Source of the DNA: Mesaphorura yosii
Taxonomy: Eukaryota; Arthropoda; Collembola; Poduromorpha; Tullbergiidae
Direction of reading: 5' to 3'
Assembly: GCA_009869945.1 (NCBI GenBank)
Contig: WIXG01000751.1
Coordinates: 1-23,092, forward strand
Length of the DNA: 23,092 nucleotides
Shown here: one piece after another, positions 8,931 to 18,280 of the stretch
Position numbering within the stretch: the stretch's first letter is position 1
Layout: each line of letters begins with the position of its first letter
Program-made: the position numbers and the translations under genes
The notes under the pieces: model-generated
Told to the model about the DNA's origin: nothing
Seen by the model: the letters and a program-made list of their open reading frames with translations, nothing else
Database searches by the model: none

Positions 8931-10384
8931 ATGTTTACGTTTTTAGTTTGGGTATTGCTCGTGTCGGCGTCCACGAGGGCCATCAGCTCCGGAGGAAATG
9001 GGCCGCACATGACGGTGCAGGCATGCAACGACATTCGCGAGCCCGGTCATTTGGGGCTCTACCGCCCGGGTACCGGCAACATTTGGATTCTTAGACATGA
9101 AAATGTCTTTACACCAGAGTACTCCACGGGCCTGCAGCCTGGCGGCGGCGGCATCGGCGGGTATAACCTCGGAGATGTCAACGATCGGATTTTCACTTTT
9201 GACTACAAGGGCAAGGGGGTCCAAGATCATCTAGTACTGTACCGCCCAGGCACCGGGAAGATTTCAATAGTGCAGAACAAGTGCGGAGTTTATTCATCTG
9301 TTTACGCCGTTGAAGTCGGTGGAATTGGTGGCTTTGATCTTGCGAACCAAGCGGATCAAGGAATAGCATTCGACTATGAAAGCACAGGTCGCCAAGATCA
9401 TCTCCTCTTTTATCGCCCAGGAGCCGGGAAGATTTCCATCATCAGCCACGGTCCGGGCGCGACTTTCAGCCCAGTTTTCGTAGCTAACAGTGGCGGAATT
9501 GGAGGTTACGACCTGTCAAACCAGTATGATCGGATTTTTGCTTTTGATTATGATCACTCAGGTAAGCCGTAAGCAAGGACTTGATGCAGCTAGCTTTGCT
9601 CGGTTTAATTGTTCCTGGTTTTTCAGGGAATGCTGACCATTTGGTGCTTTACCGTCCTGGATTCAAAAAGATTTCCATTCTGAAGCGTTTAGTGGGCACT
9701 ACATTCCTTCCCGTCTACGAAACCGACACAGCAGGAATCGGTGGTTGGGATCTTTGGGGCAATCCTGGACAAGATCAAGCTTTAGCTTTTGATTTCACAA
9801 GTTCGTGCAAGTTGGACTACCTCGTCTTCTACCGGCCGAGCACTGGCACAGGCCCGTTTTGGATTCTTCAGAATACTGGTGGAACTTTCACTCCAGTGTA
9901 CAAACAAGTTGACCCTGGCCTTGGAATTGGTGGCTACAAATTGTTCAATTCACGTGACAGGGTCATCGCTTATGACTATGACGGAATTGGGAAACTGGAC
10001 CACTTTGTAGCGAACAGGCCAGGTCGTAGCATTATTTGGATTCTGAAAAATGTCCAGAGCTCGTTTGTCCCAATATATATTCAAGGTGACCCTTCAGTTT
10101 CCCCCCCTTCAGGGGTTGGTATCGGTGGATTTGATTTGCAAAATTCGGCCGACCGCGTGTTTACGTATGATTACTTTTACGATGAGGGAGAGTGTAGTAG
10201 TAGTAGTACTGTCCAGCACGAAGAGCAAAACCACGGTGAACACGGCCGACCGGATCCAAAACATTCTTATTCTGCTCATCATCCTTATTTGCTCAAACGG
10301 CCCTCATCTGGCAAGTCTGACGGCAGGAACAGCAGCAATTATTCTCAATCTTTCTCAAACTTGTATAGGTTCAATGTAGAATAA
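8931..10384 (+). CDS. Secreted six-repeat beta-propeller-like protein (YRPG repeats)
   Basis: A secreted protein of 462 residues from two exons, 8931-9561 and 9627-10384, with a 65-bp GT/AG intron splitting codon 211 between repeats 3 and 4. ATG 8931 opens a signal peptide (FTFLVWVLLVSASTRA). Six repeats follow, with YRPG (or NRPG) near residues 44, 104, 161, 220, 279 and 340, spaced 57-61 residues. Each runs DHLVLYRPGTGxIxIL, then a Thr/Phe strand, GIGGxDL, then RIFAFDYDxSG. The FDYDxSG ends resemble calcium-binding turns of FG-GAP/VCBS repeats. From memory, such YRPG repeats are commonest in secreted bacterial and fungal proteins, some lectin-like or fused to enzymes, so a sugar-binding propeller is a reasonable but unproven guess. 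A 60-residue polar His/Ser/Asn-rich tail has no repeat. The intron and signal peptide show it is a native eukaryotic gene now. Confidence 0.87.
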
Positions 10385-10385
10385 A
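10380..10385 (+). terminator. Poly(A) signal overlapping the stop codon of the repeat protein
   Basis: The final codons GAA TAA are followed by A, so AATAAA spans the stop, just as in the JHBP-like gene. It would leave a very short 3' UTR. Confidence 0.5.
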
Positions 10386-10430
10386 AATAATATAATTCTC
10401 GGTTGAATGCACCCGAAAAAGAGCTTAGTT

Positions 10431-10436
10431 TTTATT
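10431..10436 (-). terminator. Poly(A) signal of the interrupted minus-strand gene
   Basis: AATAAA on the minus strand, about 64 nt past the TAA at 10500-10502. Its position supports 10500-10731 being a genuine gene 3' end converging on the repeat-protein gene. Confidence 0.5.
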
Positions 10437-10726
10437 CTTGGCCTTATTTTTTCATGCAGTTGTAAAAAAAAATCGAGAACTTATTTCAGGCCAAAACAAT
10501 TACTTGGCAATGCCGCTTTGCAAGCTTAACCTAATGCACTTGTGACAAGATTTGGTGTATTGTTCTCGGTTGCCTCTCATGAAGAGGTTCGTGTACAGTT
10601 CGATTCCGGCATACACCAGGCTAATGTACGTGGAATTCAATTTCAAATATGATGTCTCCCGTTCAACCATGTTAAGTGCCGGTTGAGTTAAAGGATCATA
10701 TAAGTCCTGGGCCCAAATTTGGCCGA

Positions 10727-10824
10727 CCATACTATTGCATGCGCTTCTTCAGTGCGCACAATTTGAGTATAGGGCTTGGGGTCCGAAAATGTTAGGCAGC
10801 GGAGTTACAGCCCGCTGAAGGTGC
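10727..10824 (+). repeat. Left terminal inverted repeat
   Basis: 98 bp, matching 11347-11446 in reverse complement with one 2-bp length difference. It ends inward at GAAGGTGC, where the two arms diverge. Confidence 0.9.
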
Positions 10825-11346
10825 GCGCCGCACAAAGAACGAATTGCCTTCCCTGCTGCAAAAGTTGGGAACTGTCTCCTCAGCACAGCCGACTTCAGCC
10901 GATACCATTAATTCGACTGGACGCGTAAATAATTGTGCAATAAATACCCAACTATTTGTATAGTTGGGGGCCACTGGTATCCACGGATTCGGGCCTTGCT
11001 TAAACAATAATGAGCCGTTCTGTGGATTCCGATGATTGTCCATGAATTTTTTCGACGAAACACCAAAGAACCAAGTTAAAGCTGAATCTCACGACTTGGT
11101 GGGTTTACACTTTTGTTGGCCTAACTCTATTTCCACAACAATCTACCCAGCAGCCAAAATGTGACAATTGGTCTCCTTTGGAACGCCAGTGTTCTTACAG
11201 GAAGGCTTGCTCCCGGATGCCACTTTCCACAAAACATCTCCCAATTGTGGGCTACAAAATACACTCACCCCGACGACCTACTTTTACGGTAGGCGGGAGA
11301 TAAAAATATTTGAAGTTGTCGATTTTTGGCGAAAAAAGCACTTTTT

Positions 11347-11446
11347 GCACCTTCAGCGGGCTGTAACTCCGCTGCCTAACATTTTCGGACCCCCCAAGCC
11401 CTATACTCAAATTGTGCGCACTGAAGAAGCGCATGCAATAGTATGG
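11347..11446 (-). repeat. Right terminal inverted repeat
   Basis: 100 bp, reverse complement of 10727-10824. The arm starts inward at GCACCTTCAGCGGG. Confidence 0.9.
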
Positions 11447-11554
11447 CCACTTTGAGGATTTGCGTTGGGCCGAAATTTACGTGGGAACTTAAATGATCCT
11501 TCCCAGACATGAATTATTTATTGGTGTTTATCTCGACGAAACTATCGCTCACCA

Positions 11555-12280
11555 ATGACAAGGCCCATATATATCTCGCTCATCATTGTCCGTGACAACA
11601 ACAGGAAAAATGTCACTATTAGGAAACACTATTTTATCGGACCGTCTCGTATCAAAATGTACACTCAATTTGACTCTCTTTTCAATCTTGATATCTTACA
11701 ACATCTTACAAATTACACCGTGCACGTGGAGCTTCAAAAAACGTCGATTCTACCCCCAGAGACTCGTCCTTGAATAGGTTTGGCCGGACTGTGCACTGTC
11801 GTTTGAGATTTATTGTGGCTTGTACCTTAATGCTATACCTTCGTTTCACGCGCAATGGAATTCAGTATCAGGCTTGGGTCTTTATTATCTGCTCTTGCAT
11901 AGTAATTCTCTACTTGATATCAGGAGTATTGTTCACTCACTCACTCAATAATCCAAGATTTGCAGCCAGAATCTTTAACCGAATCATGGACATAAACATT
12001 GAATTCGGACAGACCCTCTTCCAGTAGAGTCGGATCAAAGTCAAATGGCAGCTGATTCAAAGTGAACCAAACGGTGGTAACCCTGATAGTGCTATGCAAT
12101 GCTTATATAGCATGTACACCCCTACTTGTCTTGACGGCTCGGGAGCAGGGTGTTGGAATAATTATATTACTCGAGAACATTGGAATGTGGGTGCTACCCA
12201 TCTTTCGCACACAAGTATTTCTACTCGTGTGCCTGGACATCGTAGTGTACAGCGAGTCGACACCAATAATTCGCAATTAG
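11555..12280 (+). pseudogene. Membrane-protein-like ORF fragments, possibly a decayed receptor
   Basis: Three consecutive plus-strand ORFs in alternating frames (11555-11773, 11770-12027, 12062-12280) encode hydrophobic runs: RFIVACTLMLYL, AWVFIICSCIVILYLISGVLF, TVVTLIVLCNAYIACTPLLVL and VFLLVCLDIVVY. The second ends in RIFNRIMDINIEF, faintly like the loop of arthropod 7TM chemoreceptors. Two frame changes would be needed to join them and no clean GT/AG introns bridge them. AT-rich sequence can also give hydrophobic ORFs by chance. I could not place it in a family. Confidence 0.2.
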
Positions 12281-13466
12281 AAACGATTGAATATCAGGTG
12301 AATCGAGTATTTTCACATTTTTCTCAGTTTCTTCACTGCGTGTCATGCGCACGTCAGCAATTAACGCTATTGTCATGCAATTACGCACGAAAAATCATCA
12401 ACTGGCGGACCCTGACGTCTGCCTGCCTCGCCTGAAGATATTTAATCAGTGATTCATGATTCCTTAAATCAGTAAGTTTCCCTTCAATATTCGTGCAGGT
12501 GCCACTTCTGATTTTACTCCGTAATATAATTGAGTTCGTAGTAGGAAATAGGAAATCCAAAATTAAATTCATGATAATGAATGAAAAATGAATCCTGCAT
12601 TTCTAAGCAGGCACATCGCATCGCGTCGCGTCGCGTCGTATTAATTAATTAATTATTGTGTTTTGGTGTTCCAGGAACGTGCACCGCGTAAAAAGACGTG
12701 GGCAAGACATGTCGTGTCGTGTCGTGTCGTCATTGTCACTGATCCTGTCATCTGCCTGACCTTCTTGCCGTGTTTGTATGAATAATGATTGTGGACTCGA
12801 CAAATAGGCAAAAAACCGAACCCGACTTGGACTTACTTTGTATGGGGAATTGATAATTGCAGTCATCAGCACAAACGCTAAACACAAAAAAGATCACAGC
12901 ATAGCCACGATCTTCTTCACGTGAACTCATCTTTGATACGACGCAAAGTAGCAAATGCAAAGATGAAGCCAGGCAAGAATTGCCAGAAACCGGTTTGCAA
13001 CGCAATAAATCGACGTCTTCGTTCGTCCAGGCAGGTACAGGCACCAGGTCCAGATCAATTAGCATGAATTTCTGGCACAGAGACAAATCACAAATTACCA
13101 ATAAGAAGAATCCATATAAACATGCCTGGAACCCCGTGTCGAAAGTGCGCTGCGTGTTGGCGTGCTGCTGATTGACAAATTACTGCAAAAAATCGCAAAG
13201 CATGCCATTAATTTTATGCAGAATTCTGAGCACAGCTCCTAAGGCTTTAATTATGGATCGGACTGCTTGCTTATTGGCTGCTGCTAGGCGTAGATTCAGT
13301 CTTCGACTCGGATCTGGACACTGGACGCCATAAAATGTATATTCGCCAGTCTGAAACTTGATCTGAGGTCGATTGTCGAATTCCATTCATAAATCTGTTC
13401 AACATTCAACGTGATCGAAGTGATTCGTGATCAGGTGCAACAGTTAATTACGGTTTAGTTTTAGAC
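12281..13466. other. Intergenic region before the Ig-protein gene
   Basis: Apart from the pentamer repeats listed at 12615-12730, no supported feature. Minus-strand ORFs at 12748-13101 and 13180-13386 have no recognised domain. The last few hundred bases should contain the promoter of the gene starting at 13467. Confidence 0.45.
12615..12730. repeat. Two related pentamer microsatellites
   Basis: A CGCGT/CGCAT pentamer run at 12615-12639 and four exact copies of GTCGT at 12711-12730, separated by an ATTA tetramer run (12640-12655) and ~55 bp of unique sequence. Both pentamers are variants of GTCGN, suggesting one origin. Confidence 0.8.
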
Positions 13467-16400
13467 ATGGCAGCCGCCGACCTTCGTGTCAGTGCCAAAT
13501 TCATGGTCGCACTGATTTTGACAACAGCGGTCACGTTTTCGTCTATTTCGCTTATCAGTGCGGCGTCAGCGTCTCCGACGGTCAAAATATTCGCCAAAGT
13601 GCCTGATTCAGACAACCTCCAATTTCTCGAGACGAATTCGCAGACGGCGACAGCGTCCGAAGTGGTTTTGGAATGCAGCGCGCCGTACCCGATTCAATGG
13701 ACGCTCAAAGGAGACAAATATGATGAAGTAAGCAGTGATTTGACATTCGATGAATTTCAGCAATTCAGCGTAGTTTTCAGTTTTATTCAGACTTGAGCAT
13801 TAATTAATTAGCTGTTTATACACGTAAAACGCCTCTGTACCGAGAAATTGTAGCGTATGCAGCGCCTACAAGTGTGAATACCGCATCGGTACGATTTTGC
13901 TTCGTGGCTGCTCGTACTGGGGGCCCGACAGTATTTCAGGGCGCAGGGGAACCAGCCAATGCACTGGTCAAGATGGCACATGCATGGTTTGTCTTTGGCT
14001 GCGGGCGAATGCGATGCGCCTCCACCCGCCCCGCCGCTGCCGCATTCTTCGGCGGGTGCGACGGGGTGAAGGGGCTTGACCGTCCGCAGGAATTGTTCGT
14101 TGAGCTTCTCAATGCTGTCCAGCGCCAGCGCATGGGGCTCTGCTCCTTCGCCATTGACATAGCTTGCATTCGCCCTCACTGCCACAACCGCCTCGAGCTC
14201 CTCCCGGCGTCCGTACGTGCTCTGAGCGTCGCCACACATGCTCCGTATCCACGGCGAGATCCAGTCGGCGCTCCTCACGTCGAGGAGCACGTCCATCGTC
14301 ACGTTCTCCTTCCCGCTGTCCCGCTCCGGACTCCGCACGGCCCACGGGTTCTTCTGTCTTAGCTTGGCCATTGCGTCTGGCGGCACAAAATCAGACTTGT
14401 AGAATCGCGTGACGAAGCAGAGGATCTGAAACTGGGTTTGGTCGCGCTGCAGCTCCTCGTCGCCAAGAATCGCGGCGTTGACGATCTGAATTTCCTGTAA
14501 AACAGGTACAAGGAACGAAATCAGCTAGAATTCAAGTCTGATCAACGATTTTCCGAAGAATTGATTTGACTTACGTTCTTAAAGTCCATGAACTGCCTGA
14601 CGATTGAGCCGTCAGTCTGCTGAAAGTCGAGTTGAATGGTTTCCTCACCCGTGGAGGCTTGAATCGTCTGCTGATACACTTCACCGCCTTGGTTTTTGAC
14701 GTTGACTATTAATTCCCCAGTAATTAAGCTGATTAGGGTGTATGAGATCAGGATCAGTACGATAAGGGGCTGGATCAGTGAATAAGAGCCCATTTTGCCC
14801 ACTGCCAATCTCGGCAGTTTGACTGAATTTAACCAACACGCAACTTAGCTGCTTTCGGGCACCAGCATGACTTGTTTCGATTTCGAGTTAATCAGTGACA
14901 AATCAGCCTTCAGCGCCAATACTAGCCAATTGCCAATAATTAAGTCACTGCACACATTTTAATAACTCCAAAGTTTCCAGCCCAAACGACCGAAACCAAT
15001 TCTTATTTCTTCTCAATTTTCAACCCTTGCATTACAATTTGAATTTTCAGCGCTGAATCGCTGAAGCTGTTTCTTTGTGTTGCAAGTCAAATTGAGTTTG
15101 TTCTCTGTTCTTTGCTCTTTGCAGTCGGAGTCCGATCCAGTCAACAATGACCGCCCGCACCCACGCCTGCCCCTTAAGAATGTGACCGTCACTTATTACG
15201 CTTCCGCTCCGACCCAGCGCCAGGCTCACCGCCAAGGTCAAAAGGTCAACGTCGTCGACGGAGCTGGAGAATACTTGGCGATAATCACCGGCCTGCATTT
15301 ACACGAAGTAAACTCGGGTCCGGGTCGGTACGTCTGCGAGCCCGTCGACCCCATACCTACGCGTTTTGTGCGTGACACACGCACACAGTCGGAAGCCCTT
15401 CGACAAGGAGCGCTACGTTTGGATGAGACTCCGCTCAGCCTGGCCGTCGCCATCGTTGGAAAAGAAGAAATCACGCTGCCCGGCCTCGACGAGCTCGTTG
15501 TCCGGCCCAAGAACGAAGTCCAGCTTGGCGAGGAGCTCCACGTGCAGTGCCGCCAAGCGACGGTTACAGGCGGAGGCAGGCAATCATTTCGGTGGTGGAT
15601 CGAAACTCGAGACGGTCAGTGCAGTAGCCAAAACAAACAAGCGAGTGAGGACGGAGAATAGAAATCTAAGTTTACTCTGTGCCATATTTTCTCTTTTCTG
15701 CATCTTTTCAGACGGAGTCGAGCCCAAAATCGACGACTCGACTCGCACGCACACGAAAACTCAAACGGAACTTCCCTGCTCGACGGCGGACTGCAAACTC
15801 CTCATCGCTGACTTGAATCTGGCTTCTATTCACTGTTCTCTGAAGGGTCAAGGCTCCGACTCTTCCCTGCAGCATCAGAAATCGCAGGCGGCGCTGGAAA
15901 TTCACGTCAAAGGTAGTCAATTAATTGCCACCAATTAATTAATTACTCCTTTTCAGTTAAGTATAATTTTCTGTTGGTTGGCTGATTTCTACTTCTGTCC
16001 CGTGATTTTCAGGCCCGTCGGACCCTCCACATATTAAATTGGCGTTTGTGCGTGATAATCAAGATTTTGAGCAGATTGGCAATGGCGATGGAGATTTTGA
16101 GGACGTGGTCATAGGCGAAGGCCACGGTCAAGGCCACCGCCAGGCCCGTGCCAGCACGTACTACAACAAAACCTTCAAAGGCTACCGCTTCACGGCGCCA
16201 GACTTTGGGAAGAATGGACAAACGTTATATGTGCAGTGCAGGGCACCGTACCCCATCGAGTGGACGTATTCGGGATACTTCGTAAGCCACAAACAATAAA
16301 CGCCAAGCCAGGCCGATTCATGAATTCATGCACAGGCGCCCTTTTTTCACGACGTTTCGACGTTTTTCTTCTCCAGGCGCCAGAAATCATGTCGACCACC

Positions 16401-18149
16401 CAACGTTACGTACCGCAACTGGATCCGGACCATCTCTCCAATCACAACACGTACTACTTCATCACGGAGGTGATTATCCGGACGTTTAAGTCGGGTTACA
16501 CCGGCGAGTACGCCTGCAGAAAGATCGCCGACTACAAAGTGAAGGCTGGAGTGTACCTCTACTTTGCTGACCCTACCGCCTTGTTTTTGCCTACTCCATC
16601 AGAGACTACGTTCATTCAGTACGCCAATGCCGCTGCTTCTGCGAACACGAACGCCAACGCCAATTCGAACCCCGCGGCAGCCAGGCGCCGTTTCTTCGTG
16701 CAGTGCCCCGTTTCAGACCCGCTGCAGCCCATCAGCATTTGGAAGAAGGACGAGGGCACCGAAGCCGAAACTTGGACAAAATGGCGGGCCAGCAGAAATC
16801 AGCTCCGTTTTAACCCCAAATTCGGATTCGAAGTGCATCCTGAGCCGAATCTGGCCGTTGTGGGCACGTACGCGTGTCGAAACGCACGGGCACGCGCGCG
16901 CGGCGGCGGCGCCGGTGGGCAAGACGAGCAAGCTTCTCAGCCAACGATCGTATCCTCCAGGCTCGAGCCGGCACCCGCGCCCGCACCTTTGTCAGGATTG
17001 CCTTCTCCATCGACGGCGTCGTTTTCAGTCACCCCGCATCAGGCTCGCGTCGCGCTCGACCCTCCACGCGTCCAAGTGCTCGTCTGTGAGTCGCACGAGG
17101 AGGTCACGCTCCGGTTCTCTGATCCGGCCCTCCGGAGCACACTCGTCATCAGCAGGAACGCGACGGGAAACACGAACTTCAAGTACTCGGCGCTTGCAAT
17201 CATCGAGACGTTCAAGCGGAGGCCAGACAGCGCTGCGACGATCGAATGCCTGGCCGTGGCGAGGCCGCAGACGGTCGTCCATAGGTGGCTGCTGACGAGC
17301 AAGGCGCCGGGGCAAATCACAAAGTTTACGTACGTTAAGGCCAATGAGACTGGAGTTACTGGAGCGGGTTCTTATGTGTGTTGTGGATCGGGCTACCTCA
17401 AGCCACAAATTACCGTCGTGGGCGCGGGCTGCCACAGCGTTACAGAATGCCGATTCCAAGCCTGTCTGAAGAATCCGAAATGCGCCCGTGCCGGGAGTCG
17501 AATGAAACCAGTCGAAATCGATGTCGAAGACTCCTCGGGTCCGGCCTGCACTGAGATGAAGATCGACGACGTGCCCGAAGAAGGAATGCTGCTCTGCGAC
17601 CTCGGCGTGGGCGACGTTCCGTACCTGTCATTCTCTTATCTTCTCTTCCATAGAAATCGCGTTCAGGATCGAGAAACTAGCCAAGCTGGCTCGGATCTGC
17701 CTTCGATGGCGCCTTCGGAAATTCACACCCGCTTCTGGAACTTGAATACTGACGTCATTCGGGGTGAAGGCGGCGGCGGCCTAGGCGTTGAGGTGCCTGG
17801 TCTGCTGAAAATCAGACGAGCTCGGAGTATGCGTGACGGCACAGAGAAATTCGTATGTGAGGGCTCCAGATTCTTCTTTTCGCTCGGATTTTACTGGATT
17901 CTGGAGCGAGACGGCGCCGTCGATGGGGGCAGCAGCAAGCCGGACCTGGAATACTTGACGGGAGCTGACAAAATGAGCAGCGGTGGTGGTGGCGGTGGAA
18001 TCGGCTCGAGCAGCGCATTCACGTCGATGTCGACGTATAAATCGACGCTTTACCTGCAGCCGGAGCAGTTGACTGGCGTGAGCCGCATCCGTTGCGTGGC
18101 TCCAGAATGGAATTCGTTCCGGTGGCGAGAGAATTCGATGCAGATTTAA
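13467..18149 (+). CDS. Secreted multi-Ig protein resembling PDGF/VEGF receptor ectodomain
   Basis: Exons 13467-13727, 15125-15614, 15712-15912, 16013-16281, 16377-18149 join in phase to 997 residues. A signal peptide (FMVALILTTAVTFSSISLI) is followed by about six to seven immunoglobulin-like domains. Domain 1: Cys70, Trp78, then GRYVC (Cys158). Another opens QCRAPYPIEWTYSG (Cys393, Trp401) and closes GEYACR (Cys454). A further one carries RFNPKFGFEVHPEPN with GTYACR, like the second Ig domain of class III/V receptor tyrosine kinases. The protein stops after a final Ig-like RIRCVAPEW, with no membrane helix and no kinase. It may sequester growth factors of the PVF type, but that is inference. 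The reading frame ends in TAA inside a long exon, so it looks complete. Its 1397-bp first intron splits Ig domain 1 and contains oaf on the other strand. A poly(A) signal lies at 18275. Confidence 0.83.
13782..13787 (-). terminator. Poly(A) signal of oaf
   Basis: AATAAA on the minus strand about 20 nt behind the oaf stop codon. It lies inside the first intron of the Ig-protein gene. Confidence 0.7.
13808..14793 (-). CDS. oaf: Out at first (OAF) homologue, secreted
   Basis: OAF is a conserved secreted protein of animals, first named in Drosophila; its molecular role is poorly known. Exons 14793-14575 and 14494-13808 with an 80-bp phase-0 intron give 301 residues. ATG 14793 opens a hydrophobic leader (LIQPLIVLILISYTLISLI). 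The family pattern is clear: GELIVNVKNQGGEVYQQTIQ, GSIVRQFMDFKN then EIQIVNAAILGDEE, the hallmark DAMAKLRQKNPWAVRSPE (113-131), and a cysteine-rich end CMCHLDQCIGWFPC (244-257) with LKYC and YRCGIHTCRRC. A Gly/Ser/Ala spacer (residues 223-240) precedes the cysteine block. The gene sits wholly within the first intron of the plus-strand Ig-protein gene. Confidence 0.95.
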
Positions 18150-18274
18150 AATTCAAATCAATTGCTCGCACTTGCAAATTCGACGCAAATCAAGCAAGTA
18201 GCAAATTATTGTTGAAATACTGCACTGTGAAGATTTCAGTTTTAAGTTTCAAGGGCATTATCACCAAATATCTG

Positions 18275-18280
18275 AATAAA
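18275..18280 (+). terminator. Poly(A) signal of the Ig-protein gene
   Basis: AATAAA about 125 nt behind the TAA at 18147-18149. Confidence 0.6.

Larger units (their letters stand above)
10727..11446. mobile_element. Non-autonomous DNA transposon with ~100-bp terminal inverted repeats
   Basis: The left end 10727-10824 and right end 11347-11446 are reverse complements of each other, identical apart from a 2-base difference in a G/C run (4 Gs near 10778, 6 Cs near 11390). Outside and inside these limits similarity stops. A likely reading is a 710-bp element at 10732-11441, starting CTATTGCATGCG, flanked by a TA on each side (10730-10731 and 11442-11443), as Tc1/mariner-type insertions leave. 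The interior has no credible transposase ORF, so it would be mobilised in trans. A small central stem lies at 10947-10968. Near-identity of the ends suggests recent activity. Confidence 0.88.
10500..11517 (-). pseudogene. Unrecognised ORF interrupted by a transposon
   Basis: Two minus-strand pieces lie on either side of the transposon: 11517-11442 and 10731-10500. With one TA kept and the element left out, the frames join without a stop into about 102 codons. The distal piece reads WEGSFKFPRKFRP...; the proximal one has LNMVERETSYLKLNSTYISL and ends in a cysteine pair, KSCHKCIRLSLQSGIAK. Codon use and residue balance look protein-like and an AATAAA lies behind the stop. An in-frame TAA sits just upstream at 11518-11520, so an earlier exon is needed or this is already decayed. 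The family is not recognised. As it stands the element breaks the frame; splicing the element out with visible GT/AG sites does not restore it. Confidence 0.45.

Noticed and set aside
10727..11446. Transposon acting as an intron of the interrupted ORF
   Set aside because: The element ends in AG on the minus strand, but the only nearby GT (in AAAGTGG) would join the halves out of frame and reach a stop quickly.
12748..13101. Minus-strand ORF of 117 codons
   Set aside because: Weak codon bias, no domain, and no clean exon neighbours; a chance ORF is more likely.
13180..13386. Minus-strand ORF of 68 codons just upstream of the Ig gene
   Set aside because: No motif, no poly(A) signal, and it lies in the expected promoter; kept only as intergenic.
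16564..17295. 243-codon ORF in another frame
   Set aside because: Arg/Ser/Pro-rich shadow of the Ig-protein last exon, produced by its GC-rich codons.
15125..18149. Separate downstream Ig gene independent of exon 13467-13727
   Set aside because: 15125 lacks a start or signal peptide, its phase matches exon 1, and together they complete one Ig domain.
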